From Planctomycetota bacterium (GTDB lineage Bacteria > Planctomycetota > B15-G4 > JADJEK01), in assembly GCA_016709145.1 (NCBI GenBank), contig JADJEK010000006.1:186001-250000 (forward strand): a stretch of DNA of 64,000 bases. Reading direction: 5' to 3'. Below the pieces are notes generated by a model. The model had not been told where the DNA came from. It saw only the letters and a list, made by a program, of their open reading frames with translations, and ran no database searches. Below are positions 8,408 to 18,051 of this stretch, piece by piece. A program made the translations under genes and the position numbers. Every line of letters begins with the position of its first letter. The stretch's first letter is position 1.

Positions 8408-9772
8408 ATGACGGTGATGCCGACCCCGACGACCGCGCCTGGCCGAGTCCTCATGGAGGTCTTCGGTTGTCAGATGAACGTCGTCGATGCCGAACTCGTG
8501 CTCGGACGATTCCGCAAGCTCGCCTACGAGGAAACGCAGGACTACGACGCTGCGGACGTCATCGTGTTCAACACGTGCTCGGTGCGGGGGCACGCCGAGG
8601 ATCGCGTCATCTCGCGACTCGGCGCGCTGCGCGATTGGAAGAAGGCGAAGGCGAACCGCGTGCTCGCGGTCATGGGCTGCATGGCGCAACGCGAAGCCCG
8701 TGACATCCGGCGCCGGCTGCCGCACGTCGACTTGATCACGGGGACGAAGGATTTCCCGAAGCTCGCCGAACTCGCGCAACGCGTGCGCGCCGGCGAGGGT
8801 CCGTTCATCGTCATCGACGGCACCGAGCGACCCGACGTCGAGCGTCTGCCGACGACGCGACCGAAGCCGTTCCAGGCCTACGTCACGATCATGCGCGGGT
8901 GCAATCGGCCGTGCACGTACTGCATCGTGCCGACGGTGCGAGGTCGCGAGATCAGTCGTCCTGTCGACGAAGTCGTCGACGAGGTCAAGGCGCTGGTCGA
9001 CGAAGGCGTGGTCGAAGTCTGCCTGCTCGGCCAGACGGTGAATGCCTACGACGGGCAACGACCCGGGCAGGTCACGCTCGGCACGTTGCTGCGGCGACTC
9101 GATGCGATCGCGGGCTTGAAGCGGTTGCGCTTCATCACCTCGCACCCGACGGACTTCAACGACGACACCTTCGCCGCGATGGCCGAGAACTCGCGACTCG
9201 ATCGGTTCTTGCACATGCCGATCCAGTCGGGCTCGGACCGCATGTTGCGCGCGATGCGTCGCGGCTACACGGTCGACAAGTACCGCCGGATCGTCGATCG
9301 CGTGCGCGCTTCGATCCCGGACATGCAGATCGGTTGCGATTGGATCGTCGGCTTCCCCGACGAGACCGAAGTCGACCATCAAGCGAGCCTCGCGATCTGC
9401 GAGGAGATGCGGTTCTCGCAGTCGTTCGTGTTCAAGTATTCGCCGCGCCCGGGCACGGTGTCGGCGGAGTCGATGGTCGACGACGTCGACAACGACACGA
9501 AGAAGCGGCGCAACAACGAACTGCTCGACGTCCAGGCCCGCGTGTCCCTGACGTCGCACCAGCAGCTCGTCGGACGTGAACTCGACGTGCTGTTCGAAGG
9601 CCGCAGTCGACTGGACGAGACCAAGTGGGCCGGTCGCGACCCCGCACACCGGATCGTCTGCGTCACGGACGACCGTCTGCGCGAAGGAGTGTTCGCGCGC
9701 GTGCGGATCGATCGCTGCTCGGCGCTGACGCTGTTCGGCACGACGATCGCCATCCACGATGCGGCCCGCTAG
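8408..9772 (+). CDS. miaB: tRNA-2-methylthio-N6-dimethylallyladenosine synthase
   Basis: Radical-SAM methylthiotransferase acting on A37 of tRNAs that read UNN codons. The 454-residue protein has the N-terminal methylthiotransferase domain with iron-sulfur ligands Cys21 (FGCQMN), Cys57 (NTCSVR) and Cys91 (MGCMAQ). The radical-SAM triad CNRPCTYC follows (Cys165, 169, 172), and a C-terminal TRAM-like domain ends it. The NTCSVRGHAE motif and overall length favour MiaB over MtaB or RimO. It overlaps ribD by 14 bases. Confidence 0.95.
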   Translation: MTVMPTPTTAPGRVLMEVFGCQMNVVDAELVLGRFRKLAYEETQDYDAADVIVFNTCSVRGHAEDRVISRLGALRDWKKAKANRVLAVMGCMAQREARDIRRRLPHVDLITGTKDFPKLAELAQRVRAGEGPFIVIDGTERPDVERLPTTRPKPFQAYVTIMRGCNRPCTYCIVPTVRGREISRPVDEVVDEVKALVDEGVVEVCLLGQTVNAYDGQRPGQVTLGTLLRRLDAIAGLKRLRFITSHPTDFNDDTFAAMAENSRLDRFLHMPIQSGSDRMLRAMRRGYTVDKYRRIVDRVRASIPDMQIGCDWIVGFPDETEVDHQASLAICEEMRFSQSFVFKYSPRPGTVSAESMVDDVDNDTKKRRNNELLDVQARVSLTSHQQLVGRELDVLFEGRSRLDETKWAGRDPAHRIVCVTDDRLREGVFARVRIDRCSALTLFGTTIAIHDAAR

Positions 9773-10874
9773 CGAGTCTCCGTCCGCGAGCGCGTGGCTC
9801 GATCGCGCCGTCGAACTCGCGGCGCGCGGCGCGTTCCTGGTCGAACCGAATCCACGCGTCGGCGCGCTGGTCGTGACGCGCGACGGAGCGACGTTCGAAG
9901 GCTGGCATACCGGCTACGGCGGACCGCATGCCGAAGTCACGGCTCTGCGAGCAGCGGGGGAGGCGGCTCGCGGCTCGACCGTCGTCGTCACGCTCGAACC
10001 CTGCTCGACGCACGGCAAGACTCCGGCCTGCACCGACGCGCTGATCGCGGCGGGCGTCGTGCGCGTGATGTACGCATGCGACGACCCGTATGGTCCGCAC
10101 CGTGGTCGAGCCGCGGCCCTGCTGCGGAACAACGGGATCGAGGTCGTAGGGCCGGTCGCACACTCGGGCGCAAGGCGCCTGCTGGCGAGGTTCGAGGACC
10201 ATCTGCACCGCGCGCGCGCGTTCGTGACCGCGAAATGGGCGATGTCGTTGGACGGGAAGATCGCGACGGCGAGCGGGGATTCGAAGTGGATCACGTCCGA
10301 AACCGCGCGTTCGCTTGCGCACGAACTGCGCGGTCACGTCGACGGTATCGCGGTGGGAGTCGCAACGGTCTCGGCCGACGATCCTCGTCTCACGGCACGG
10401 CCGCCCGGACCGCGCAACGCGCACCGCATCGTGTTCGACCGCCGCCTCAAGACGCCGTCGACCTGGGTCGGGCTCGTCGAACCCGGTCCGCCCGTCCTCT
10501 TGGTCCACGGCCCCGACGCGAGCCCGTCGGAACGCGCGCGCTGTGAGGCGGCGGGAGCGAGCTTGCTCGAGATTCGCGCGCGGACCGATGCGGAGTTCGT
10601 CGAGCTCGCGCTCGTCGCGTTGCGCGCGCGAGGGATCGCCAGCCTGATGGTCGAAGGAGGCGGGACGTTGCTCGGTGCGTTCGCCGATGCGCGCTGCATC
10701 GATCGCGTCGCAGCGTTCATCGCTCCGCGCGTCGTCGGCGGAGAGCGAGCGCTCGGCGCGGTGGGTGGCCAAGGTGCCGCGCGGGTCGCGGACGGCTTGG
10801 TGTTCGACGAGGGCCGGTTCGAATCGATCGGGAACGACGTCGTCTACCGAGGGTTGGTAGCGCGCGGTCCTTGA
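9759..10874 (+). CDS. ribD: Bifunctional riboflavin deaminase/reductase RibD
   Basis: Catalyses the second and third steps of riboflavin synthesis. Residues 1-150 are the zinc deaminase domain, with HAE (57-59) and the PCSTHGKTPAC zinc site (Cys82, Cys91). The rest is the NADPH-dependent reductase with AKWAMSLDGKIA, SKWITSE, VGVATVSADDPRLTAR and MVEGGGTLLGAF. The length of 371 residues is normal. It overlaps the 3' end of miaB, so the two are probably cotranscribed. No other rib gene is in the window. Confidence 0.95.
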   Translation: MRPASESPSASAWLDRAVELAARGAFLVEPNPRVGALVVTRDGATFEGWHTGYGGPHAEVTALRAAGEAARGSTVVVTLEPCSTHGKTPACTDALIAAGVVRVMYACDDPYGPHRGRAAALLRNNGIEVVGPVAHSGARRLLARFEDHLHRARAFVTAKWAMSLDGKIATASGDSKWITSETARSLAHELRGHVDGIAVGVATVSADDPRLTARPPGPRNAHRIVFDRRLKTPSTWVGLVEPGPPVLLVHGPDASPSERARCEAAGASLLEIRARTDAEFVELALVALRARGIASLMVEGGGTLLGAFADARCIDRVAAFIAPRVVGGERALGAVGGQGAARVADGLVFDEGRFESIGNDVVYRGLVARGP

Positions 10875-10948
10875 CCCGAACCCCGGAACGAAGTCGAGCG
10901 GTCAGCGCCGTCTCGCGCCGACCGCTCGACATCCAGGAATCGTCGGAC

Positions 10949-13033
10949 CTACTTCTGCTCGACCGGGCCTTCGACGGGCGCCGGCGGGGCCGTGACGCCG
11001 TCCTGCGGGATCGATCCGGCCTGCGGCAGTTGGGTCGGGTCCGGATGCTGCTGGCCTTGGGATTGAAGCAGCGCGCGGATCTCGGCGATCCGCACGAGGA
11101 ACCGATCGGCCACCTTGTCGGTCGGGTCGAGCGCCAGGACCTCGCGGAAGCTGCTTTCGGCGACGTCGAGTTCGCCGGTGAAGAACGCCACGTACGCGCG
11201 CAGCACCTTGGCGTCGACATCCTTGGCGTTGGTCTCGGCGAACACGTCGAGCGCGAGCTTGTGCTCGGTCAGGGCTTCGGGATCCGGGTAGAGATCACGG
11301 AGGTCCGAGCCGACCGAGGGCCAAGTCGGCAACAGTTCCATGCCGCGGCGGATCAGGAACGTCGCGTAGCTGTACTCACCGAGTGCGAACAGCGAGTGGG
11401 CCATCGCGAACTTCGGCACGGCGTTGTTGCGCTCGGCGAGCATCGCCTTGCGGAACGCGTCGGCCGCGCCCGGGTAGTTGCCCTCGCGGAACTCACGGGC
11501 GCCGGACTCGAGGAACGCGACCGCGTCCGCGTTGCTCGCGAGCGCGTCGAGTTCGCGGGCGAACTCGGGGTCCATGGGTTGCTCGGGGAGCTGCGCAGCG
11601 CCTTCCGCGATCGGATTCGACGGCGCGCCGCTGGACGGGTAGACGACGTCGGCCGGCGGCGCGTCGTAGGCCGGCACGTAATAGACCGTGCTCGACTCGA
11701 CCACGGGCACGTAGGTCGGCACGTAGGTCACGTACGTCGGATAGACCGGGTACGCGGGCCACCAATCGCACCACCACCACGGCGAGTAGCACGGGCTGTA
11801 ACCGAACGACAGACCGAACCAGAAGTGGCTGCCGCCGTAGTAGTTGAGCCCGAAGTACGGCCCGAATCCGGCGTGCCAGAACGAGCAGTTCCAGTCCGAG
11901 CCATGGTGGTACTTGTACTTGTACTTGTACTTGTATTTGTACTTGTACTTGTACTGGTACTTCGACGAGCTCGCCTTCGACCATTGCTTGATCGAGTCGG
12001 CGGAGACGTCCTGGTTCAGCGCGTCTTGCGCGGCGCCACCGCCGGCGCCCGCCGAAGCTTGATCGGCGCGGCGTGCCGACTCGGCGCGTTCGAAGCTCGA
12101 GCGCGCGATCGACTTGCGATAGTCGTCGTTCGTCGCGGAGATGCGGCTGCGATTCAGGAACGTCGATTCGGCGCGCGCGCGCGTGGAGTCGTTCAGCGAG
12201 CGGACGCGGCTCTGCGTGTCCGCGGCCGTCGTCGAGCGCGGCGTGAACGAGCCCGTGTCCATCGTGCGGCCGAGTCGCCCGGCGTCCTCGGTGACGCGAG
12301 TCGTCGACGTCGACGGTCGCGAGCCGAAGTCGATCGAGCGACTGCCCGTCGCAGCGCGCACCGTGCCGCGCGAAGGCGAGTACGGGCTCGGCGAGATCGT
12401 GCCCGGATTCGATCGGGGCGTGGGATTCGTGTTCGGCGTGGCGACCTGTCCGCCGCTGCGCGGCGTGAACGTCGAGCCTCCGTTCGAGCCACGGGAGCCG
12501 TACGACGGCACGTTTCGTGGCGGGCTGCCCACGTTCGGCGTGTTCGAAGTTCCGCCGGACGATCCGCCGTTGGACGGCGAACCGAAGGTCGGGCCACGCG
12601 AGGTCGAGCCCGACGACGAGAACGGAACACGCGGAGCGTTGCTGCCGCCGCCGCTACTGCGCGAACCGGCCGAGTGACCACCACTCGGGCGCGAGCCGCC
12701 GCCGCCGCCACGCCCGACAAGACCGCCGCTCGAGCCGCCACCACCGCCGCCACGGCTGCCGCCGCCGCTGAAGACGGAGCCGCCGCCGCCACCGCCTCGG
12801 TTTCCGCCGCCGCCGACGGAGCCGCCGCCACGTCCGCCGCTGGAGATCGACTCGGAAGAGCCGCCGCCGCCGCGCGATCCGCCGTTGCTACTGCCGCCGC
12901 CGCCCTTCTTGCCGCCGGCGAACGCGGCATCTCCGAACGCCAGGATCGCGAGCGTGAGCACGGCGACCGTTCCGGCGACCGAAAGTGATCGAATCGAAGA
13001 CGCATTTCGAGCGGTGTACATGGCAGTCCCCAC
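10949..13033 (-). CDS. Large exported low-complexity protein with Gly/Ser, Tyr-Lys and TPR regions
   Basis: A 694-residue exported protein with an N-terminal signal (SVAGTVAVLTLAILAFGDAA). About 80 residues of Gly/Ser-rich sequence follow, then a long Ser/Thr/Arg/Pro-rich region. A perfect Tyr-Lys alternation lies at about residues 357-374. Next is an aromatic stretch with SPWWWCDWWPAYPVYP and YVTYVPTYVPVV. The C-terminal 200 residues form TPR-like helices (NYPGAADAFRKAMLAERN, EHKLALDVFAETNAKDVDA). It may be a cell-surface or cell-wall-associated protein. Function is unknown. Confidence 0.78.
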   Translation of the reverse strand: MGTAMYTARNASSIRSLSVAGTVAVLTLAILAFGDAAFAGGKKGGGGSSNGGSRGGGGSSESISSGGRGGGSVGGGGNRGGGGGGSVFSGGGSRGGGGGGSSGGLVGRGGGGGSRPSGGHSAGSRSSGGGSNAPRVPFSSSGSTSRGPTFGSPSNGGSSGGTSNTPNVGSPPRNVPSYGSRGSNGGSTFTPRSGGQVATPNTNPTPRSNPGTISPSPYSPSRGTVRAATGSRSIDFGSRPSTSTTRVTEDAGRLGRTMDTGSFTPRSTTAADTQSRVRSLNDSTRARAESTFLNRSRISATNDDYRKSIARSSFERAESARRADQASAGAGGGAAQDALNQDVSADSIKQWSKASSSKYQYKYKYKYKYKYKYKYHHGSDWNCSFWHAGFGPYFGLNYYGGSHFWFGLSFGYSPCYSPWWWCDWWPAYPVYPTYVTYVPTYVPVVESSTVYYVPAYDAPPADVVYPSSGAPSNPIAEGAAQLPEQPMDPEFARELDALASNADAVAFLESGAREFREGNYPGAADAFRKAMLAERNNAVPKFAMAHSLFALGEYSYATFLIRRGMELLPTWPSVGSDLRDLYPDPEALTEHKLALDVFAETNAKDVDAKVLRAYVAFFTGELDVAESSFREVLALDPTDKVADRFLVRIAEIRALLQSQGQQHPDPTQLPQAGSIPQDGVTAPPAPVEGPVEQK
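11910..11963 (-). repeat. Hexanucleotide tandem repeat, nine units of TACTTG
   Basis: Nine head-to-tail hexamers, seven of them perfect or one base off TACTTG on the plus strand, encode the Tyr-Lys alternation of the exported protein on the minus strand. Because units are six bases, slippage would lengthen or shorten the tract by two residues without shifting the frame. Confidence 0.9.
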
Positions 13034-13104
13034 GAGGAAAGCGCGATGGACTCACGAACTCACGCTGTTCTTACGTGCGTGGGTCTCGGAGGCTTTCCCC
13101 AATT

Positions 13105-14682
13105 CTACTTCGCTTCGTCGGGTCCCGGCGTGGGGGCGTCCTGCGACGTCCGCGCGGCGAAGCGAGAGTCGCACCACGTTCGAAGCGCCTGTCGTGCGGC
13201 GTCGCGCTCGTCGGGAGTTCCGCCCAAGGGGAACGACCCGATCGGTGCGCCCAGGGATCCGAGCGCTTCCAGAGCGGCCGACTGGTCGACAACATCTTCT
13301 GCCGCAAGCATTTGCAGCAATTCATCGACGCGTTCGGTTGCGCCGAGCCGGATCAAGGAAAGCTGGGCGGTTGCCCACAGTTCGTCGCGCTGCGCGCGCG
13401 CGGCGAGCGGTTCGAGCCATGGCCAGGCCTCGCGCAAGCCACTGTCGCCGAGCGCTTGCGCCGCGGCCACACGGACGGAGGCGTCCCGGTCTTGCAAACC
13501 CCGCGCGACCGTCGGCAGCAGGTCGGCACGTCGAAACCCGCCGAACACGCGCACCGCTTGAGTCCGCACCGCGGCCGAAGCGTCGCCCAGTGCGCGCTCG
13601 AGTGCGGCGCGCGACGCGGGGCTCGGTGCGTCGGCGTCGCGGGCGATGACAGCGATGACGTCGAGAAGGTGCGCGCGCACGTACACACTCGGGTCGATCA
13701 AGTGGGTGACGTAGACGTCGAGCATGCGCGGACCAAGGCGTTCGAGGACGAAGCGAGCGTCGTCCGACGTACTCACTTGATAGACGTCGAGTCCTTGCAC
13801 GAGCTGATCGACCTTGGCGAGCAGTGCCGCGTCGTCGTATCGGGGTTGATCGCGCACGAGTCGGTCGCGATGCTCCGTCCACCACGCGTCGAAGCGTTCG
13901 ATCGCTCGCTCCTGAACGGCGACCGGCGCGTCGGCCGCGTAGCCGTACGTGTCGCCCGTCAACGTCGCCAGGGCCGCCAACGCCGATTCCTTCTCGAACG
14001 CGACGCGCGTCGACCGCGGCCACTCCCGAGCGACACTGTCCTCGAAGCGCGTGTGTTCCTTCAGCACGCGCAGGCACAGCGGCACGCCCGACACGTTGCG
14101 AAACCGCAGCAGCGCGGCGGCAGCTTCGACGCGCGCGATGAGGCTCGGATGCATCACGTAGCGCCCGAACGTCTTGATCAAGCGCGGCATCGTCCACGGC
14201 ACGCGCAACGTCGCGAGACTGCGGATCGCCGCGACGTGGACGATCGCGTCGGGATCGTCGATCGCGACGCACAACGGACCAGCAGCGGCTGGATCGCCGA
14301 GTCCGCCGAGCAGCGTCGCGGCCAACGCGCGAGTCATCGGCGCGGCCGCGGATCTCAGCGCGTCTTCGAGCGCGACGCGGGCCGCGGCGTCGCCGCGCGG
14401 CCACTCGTGCGCGAGCCCCTCGAGATCGTCCCACGTCGCCGCCGCGATCCGCGCAGCCCACGGCGCGCTCGCGGGCGGTCGCTCGACCTTCGCGACGTCC
14501 GGAGCGATCGCCAAGCGATCGGCCCAGAGGAAGTCCTCACGCCGATTCTGCTCGAGCGAGACCGCAGCGGGCGCGCTCGGAGGACTCGAATCGTCGCACG
14601 CGTGCAGTGAGCCCGCGACGATCAGTGCCGCGCACAGCGCCGCACAGCGCCGATCACCACTTCGCGGTACGCGTCGTGACAA
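13105..14682 (-). CDS. HEAT-repeat protein, probable lipoprotein
   Basis: A 525-residue protein. Its N-terminus CAALCAALIVAGSLHACDDS looks like a lipoprotein signal with an imperfect lipobox (LHAC). HEAT repeats cover most of the length, for example IVHVAAIRSLATLRVPW, YVRAHLLDVIAVIARD, AVRTQAVRVFGGF and SVRVAAAQALGDSGL. It starts inside the 3' end of the five-heme cytochrome gene (29-base overlap), so the two are probably cotranslated and may act together in the periplasm. No catalytic motif is visible. Confidence 0.8.
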   Translation of the reverse strand: MSRRVPRSGDRRCAALCAALIVAGSLHACDDSSPPSAPAAVSLEQNRREDFLWADRLAIAPDVAKVERPPASAPWAARIAAATWDDLEGLAHEWPRGDAAARVALEDALRSAAAPMTRALAATLLGGLGDPAAAGPLCVAIDDPDAIVHVAAIRSLATLRVPWTMPRLIKTFGRYVMHPSLIARVEAAAALLRFRNVSGVPLCLRVLKEHTRFEDSVAREWPRSTRVAFEKESALAALATLTGDTYGYAADAPVAVQERAIERFDAWWTEHRDRLVRDQPRYDDAALLAKVDQLVQGLDVYQVSTSDDARFVLERLGPRMLDVYVTHLIDPSVYVRAHLLDVIAVIARDADAPSPASRAALERALGDASAAVRTQAVRVFGGFRRADLLPTVARGLQDRDASVRVAAAQALGDSGLREAWPWLEPLAARAQRDELWATAQLSLIRLGATERVDELLQMLAAEDVVDQSAALEALGSLGAPIGSFPLGGTPDERDAARQALRTWCDSRFAARTSQDAPTPGPDEAK

Positions 14683-15721
14683 CGTGAGCCTCCGCGTCGG
14701 AAAGGAATGGGGTGCGCTTCATCAGGACACGGATTTCGGCCGACGTCGCGCCGGGCACGAGTGGAACGCGAAGCGTCGTGCTCTGTCCCGACGCGAGCTG
14801 CGTGTTGGTCTTGCCGAACTCGTCTCGATACGGATTGCGCAGCCGCAAGCGCGCGTTCCCGCCTTCTTCGCCGGGCCCGAGCTTCGCGGTCGGCCCGACG
14901 TATTCGCCTTGCGCGCCGAGCAACTGCACGACCAAGTCGACGGCTCGATGTCGCGCATCGGTCGGGAAGTTGTGGGCGCAGCCCGAGTTCGTCAACACGA
15001 CGTCGAGCACGGGGCTGCCGTCTTGCGCGGCGCCGACCGTGAAGTCGACCGTCGCGGCGCTCGCGAGCACCGTGGCATCTTTGCCGCCGTGCGATGCGTG
15101 CGAGCGTCCCTTGCGCGCAGGCCGCGTCGCGGTCGCGGGCCGGTCGACTTCCGGCATGTGGCAGTGGTTGCAGTTCGCGCCGCGAAGCGTCGGCGCACTG
15201 GCTTCCCATTCGTCGATCGTGTTGTGCTGGTTGTGGCACGGTGCGCACAGATCGGTGCTGGTGAGCTCCGCGCGGAACACCGGATTGCAGGCTCCGGTCA
15301 ATCCCGGGCGCGATGCGGCGACGCCGTCACCGGCGCGATGGCACGACAGACAGTCGACACCTTCGGCGCGTGCGGTCTCGCGCGTGAGGACGCGCGCGGA
15401 CTTTCCGAGTCCCGCTTCGAACACCGGCCGCGGCGCATGGCACGGAATGCAGTCCTTCTTGCGGAAGCCGTCGGCCATGTCCTCGCGGCGCACCAGCGGA
15501 TTGACGAACGCGATGGCGTGCTGAGAGTCCTTCCACTCGTCGAACACTTCTTGGTGGCAGGGTTGGCACGAGCGCGAGTCGGGGAAGCGCTCGTCGAACG
15601 ATGGTCCCGACGCGTTGGTGCTGGAGGTCGCGCGGCCGCCGCCATCACCGCCGACGGCGAGCCACACGGCGCCACCGCCGAGCGCGAGAAGGATGACGCA
15701 GGCGATCACGGTGCGAGTCAT
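14654..15721 (-). CDS. Five-heme cytochrome c
   Basis: A 355-residue exported multiheme cytochrome with an N-terminal membrane anchor or signal (MTRTVIACVILLALGGGAVW). Five CxxCH heme sites are visible: CQPCH, CIPCH, CLSCH, CAPCH and CNHCH. The spacing resembles cytochrome c554 or octaheme-type electron-transfer proteins, but hemes are confined to residues 50-190. The C-terminal 150 residues are a beta-rich domain without hemes (VLDVVLTNSGCAHNFPTDAR onward). A partner oxidoreductase is not present nearby. It overlaps a HEAT-repeat gene. Confidence 0.9.
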   Translation of the reverse strand: MTRTVIACVILLALGGGAVWLAVGGDGGGRATSSTNASGPSFDERFPDSRSCQPCHQEVFDEWKDSQHAIAFVNPLVRREDMADGFRKKDCIPCHAPRPVFEAGLGKSARVLTRETARAEGVDCLSCHRAGDGVAASRPGLTGACNPVFRAELTSTDLCAPCHNQHNTIDEWEASAPTLRGANCNHCHMPEVDRPATATRPARKGRSHASHGGKDATVLASAATVDFTVGAAQDGSPVLDVVLTNSGCAHNFPTDARHRAVDLVVQLLGAQGEYVGPTAKLGPGEEGGNARLRLRNPYRDEFGKTNTQLASGQSTTLRVPLVPGATSAEIRVLMKRTPFLSDAEAHVVTTRTAKW

Positions 15722-15890
15722 CGTCGGCGCATCCCCTGCGGTTCGCGTGGTGTGGCGTGTTCCATCGGGCCCTCGCCGTGCTCGCCCTCACCAGGGCTCG
15801 ATTCGGGTGTCGAACCGAGCGTGGTTTCAGCCATTCACCGAGGAATCGTGCACGGCCTCGGTCCGGACCGAAGCAAACGCGGGACCGTCA

Positions 15891-17210
15891 TCACTTCCCG
15901 GTGGGGGCGGCGAAGGCCTTCTCGTAGCGCGAGTCGTTCAACATCGGGAGGAACTCGGAGTATTGGGCCGGCAATTGAGTCACGTCCGTGCGCTCGAGTT
16001 TCGAGACGTGCTTGGACGCGTCGCTGTAGCGACCCATGCCCGCGAACGACCGAGCCAGGGCGAGGTTGAGCCATTCCGGATCCGCAGGGTCTCGATCGAC
16101 CTTCAGCGCTTCCTTGAGGTCGCGGTTCGCTTCCTTCCACTTGCCGAAGTCGAGCAGGAGGTCGGCACGCTTGTAGCGCGCACTGACGTTGGACCCGTTC
16201 TTCTCGATCTGCCGATCGAGGTCTTCGGTGACGATCTTCACTCCCGAGTCGTCACCGAGTTCGTTCATGCCCTTGGCGGCTTCGCGCATCGGACCGCGCG
16301 GGAGCAGCTTGATCGAGTCGCGCAGTACGCGCAGGACGTCCTTGCGCGTGTTCGAGTCCTTGCGCGCAGTCGCCATGAGTCCCGCTACCGCCTGGCTACG
16401 CAGGCCGACATCGGTGTTACCGCCTAGCAGCACTTGCTCGAGCGGGCCGATGCCGGCGGCCGACGGGCGCTTTTCCAAGAACGTGACGCCTGCGCGCACG
16501 AGCACGTCGCTGGGCGGGGTGGTCGCGAGTTCTCTCTGGATCCGCGCGACCACGTCGGCGGCGCTCGTCTTCACCTCGGTCTCGGCGAGTGCGGTGATCG
16601 TTGCGGCGACCAAGCTGGCGTCGGCGGACTGCAGGAATGGAACGAGGAGGGGTTCGGCTTGCTCGGCGCCGACGCGACCGAGTGCGACCACGGCTTCGCG
16701 GACGACCTCGGCTTCGGCGTCGGCCAACCGCTCGGTCAAGAACGGGACCAACGTCGCGTCGCCGCACAGGCCGAGCGCGAGCACCGCGTTGCGGCGTCCG
16801 TAGCGCTTGCCGTTCGCACCCAGCGTTCGAAGTTGATCGACGAGCCCCACGGCGCCACTGCGTGCGATCGCCCTCGCGGCGTTCACGCCCGCGTTGACGC
16901 TGCCAGGGTCGGCGTCGCCGTGGTCCATGACCGCGAGGGTGGCGCGCACGGCGGGAGCTCCGAGCTTCGCGAGCTCCTCGATGCGGGTCTGGATGAAGCC
17001 CAACGTGTCGTCGGACGACTTGCGCAAGTCGACGACGATCTCGCCGACCTTGGATTCGATCGCAGCGCGCTCGCGAACGGCCTCGGCCTTGGCGATCGCG
17101 ACCAGATCGAGTGGGGCGGGAGAGCTCGGCGTGGGCGTGGATCCGTCGTTCTGCGCAGGCACGAACATGCCCGTCACGGCGAGCAGCATGCACGCGGGAG
17201 AGAACATCAT
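15891..17210 (-). CDS. Exported HEAT/TPR-repeat protein
   Basis: The start at 17210 (MMFSPACMLLAVTGMFVPAQ) gives a plausible signal peptide; the frame extends upstream only as an Arg/Ser-rich leader. HEAT repeats dominate the middle (RYGRRNAVLALGLCGDATLV, EVVREAVVALGRVGAEQAEP, LVAATITALAE). TPR-like helices end the protein (KWKEANRDLKEALKVDRD, WLNLALARSFAGMGRYSDAS). It lies between the cytochrome gene and ruvA on the same strand, 124 bases from ruvA. Function is unknown. Confidence 0.78.
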   Translation of the reverse strand: MMFSPACMLLAVTGMFVPAQNDGSTPTPSSPAPLDLVAIAKAEAVRERAAIESKVGEIVVDLRKSSDDTLGFIQTRIEELAKLGAPAVRATLAVMDHGDADPGSVNAGVNAARAIARSGAVGLVDQLRTLGANGKRYGRRNAVLALGLCGDATLVPFLTERLADAEAEVVREAVVALGRVGAEQAEPLLVPFLQSADASLVAATITALAETEVKTSAADVVARIQRELATTPPSDVLVRAGVTFLEKRPSAAGIGPLEQVLLGGNTDVGLRSQAVAGLMATARKDSNTRKDVLRVLRDSIKLLPRGPMREAAKGMNELGDDSGVKIVTEDLDRQIEKNGSNVSARYKRADLLLDFGKWKEANRDLKEALKVDRDPADPEWLNLALARSFAGMGRYSDASKHVSKLERTDVTQLPAQYSEFLPMLNDSRYEKAFAAPTGK

Positions 17211-17334
17211 GCGGCGAGATCCTCGGCGGCAAGGACGGCGATTCGGAGAGAGAGACGACGACGACGACGACGGGAGGATAACGCTCCGGCGACGTCGGGG
17301 CACGCCCCTCGCCGCGCTCGGGATCGCGTTTCGA

Positions 17335-17937
17335 TCACGATGCGGCCCCGCGCTGAAGCGATCGCAACGCGGCCTTCAGGATGGTCTCGAACGAGGCGTC
17401 CTTCGGTGCGGCCTTCACGCACTGCGTCGCCGCGGCTTCGGCGTCGGCGCGCGAATAGCCCAGTTGCTGGAGTGCGCGCGACACGTCGCGCAAGGACTGC
17501 GGCTCGTCGGCCGACGTCGCACCGTCGGCGCTGAGGAACTCGTCGAGACCGTCCTTCAACTCGACGATCAGGCGATCGGCGAGGCGATCACCGATGCCCT
17601 TCACCGTGCGCAGGCGCGCCTTGTCTTCGTTGCGGATCGTCGTGGCGAGCTGGGCCGGGCGCATAGCCGAGAGCAGCAGCAACGCCTTCTCGGGCCCGAG
17701 GCCGCTGACGCTCCGCAACACGTTGAACAAGTCGCGCTCGGACTCCGTGCGGAAGCCGAACAACGCGAACAACTCCTCACGCAGCAGGAGTTGGCTGTAC
17801 CACCGGCTGTCGTCGCCGATCTTCAGGCCGTCGCTGGCTCCGCGCGGAACGCGGATTCGCATGGCGAACGTCCCGCAGCGGATCACGACCGCGTCGTCGA
17901 CGATGCGCTCGATCGGACCTTGGACGAACTCCAGCAT
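17335..17937 (-). CDS. ruvA: Holliday junction helicase subunit RuvA
   Basis: DNA-binding subunit that targets the RuvB motor to Holliday junctions. The 200-residue protein starts MLEFVQGPIERIVDDAVVI. It shows the OB-fold domain, the tandem HhH signatures (RSVSGLGPEKALLLLS and KGIGDRLADRLIVEL) and a short C-terminal domain III (QLGYSRADAEAAATQCV) that contacts RuvB. The frame runs 14 codons further upstream without family support. No ruvB or ruvC is adjacent. Confidence 0.94.
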   Translation of the reverse strand: MLEFVQGPIERIVDDAVVIRCGTFAMRIRVPRGASDGLKIGDDSRWYSQLLLREELFALFGFRTESERDLFNVLRSVSGLGPEKALLLLSAMRPAQLATTIRNEDKARLRTVKGIGDRLADRLIVELKDGLDEFLSADGATSADEPQSLRDVSRALQQLGYSRADAEAAATQCVKAAPKDASFETILKAALRSLQRGAAS

Positions 17938-18051
17938 CGGCGACGCACTCCGAATCGCACCGCGATGCTCGTCTGGCACGTGGCGTCGCGCGAACGAACG
18001 ACGCTTGGAGGTCGTCGCGCGAGCACTTCGCGCGACGACCCGGTCTCGCGA

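Noticed and set aside
11910..11963. Phase-variation switch by slippage
   Set aside because: The unit is six bases, so changes in copy number keep the frame; only length variation is possible.
10871..12988. Plus-strand open frame of about 700 codons opposite the Gly/Ser/Tyr-Lys protein
   Set aside because: The minus-strand product has a signal peptide and TPRs; the plus-strand translation is an Arg/Ala shadow of the Gly/Ser repeats.
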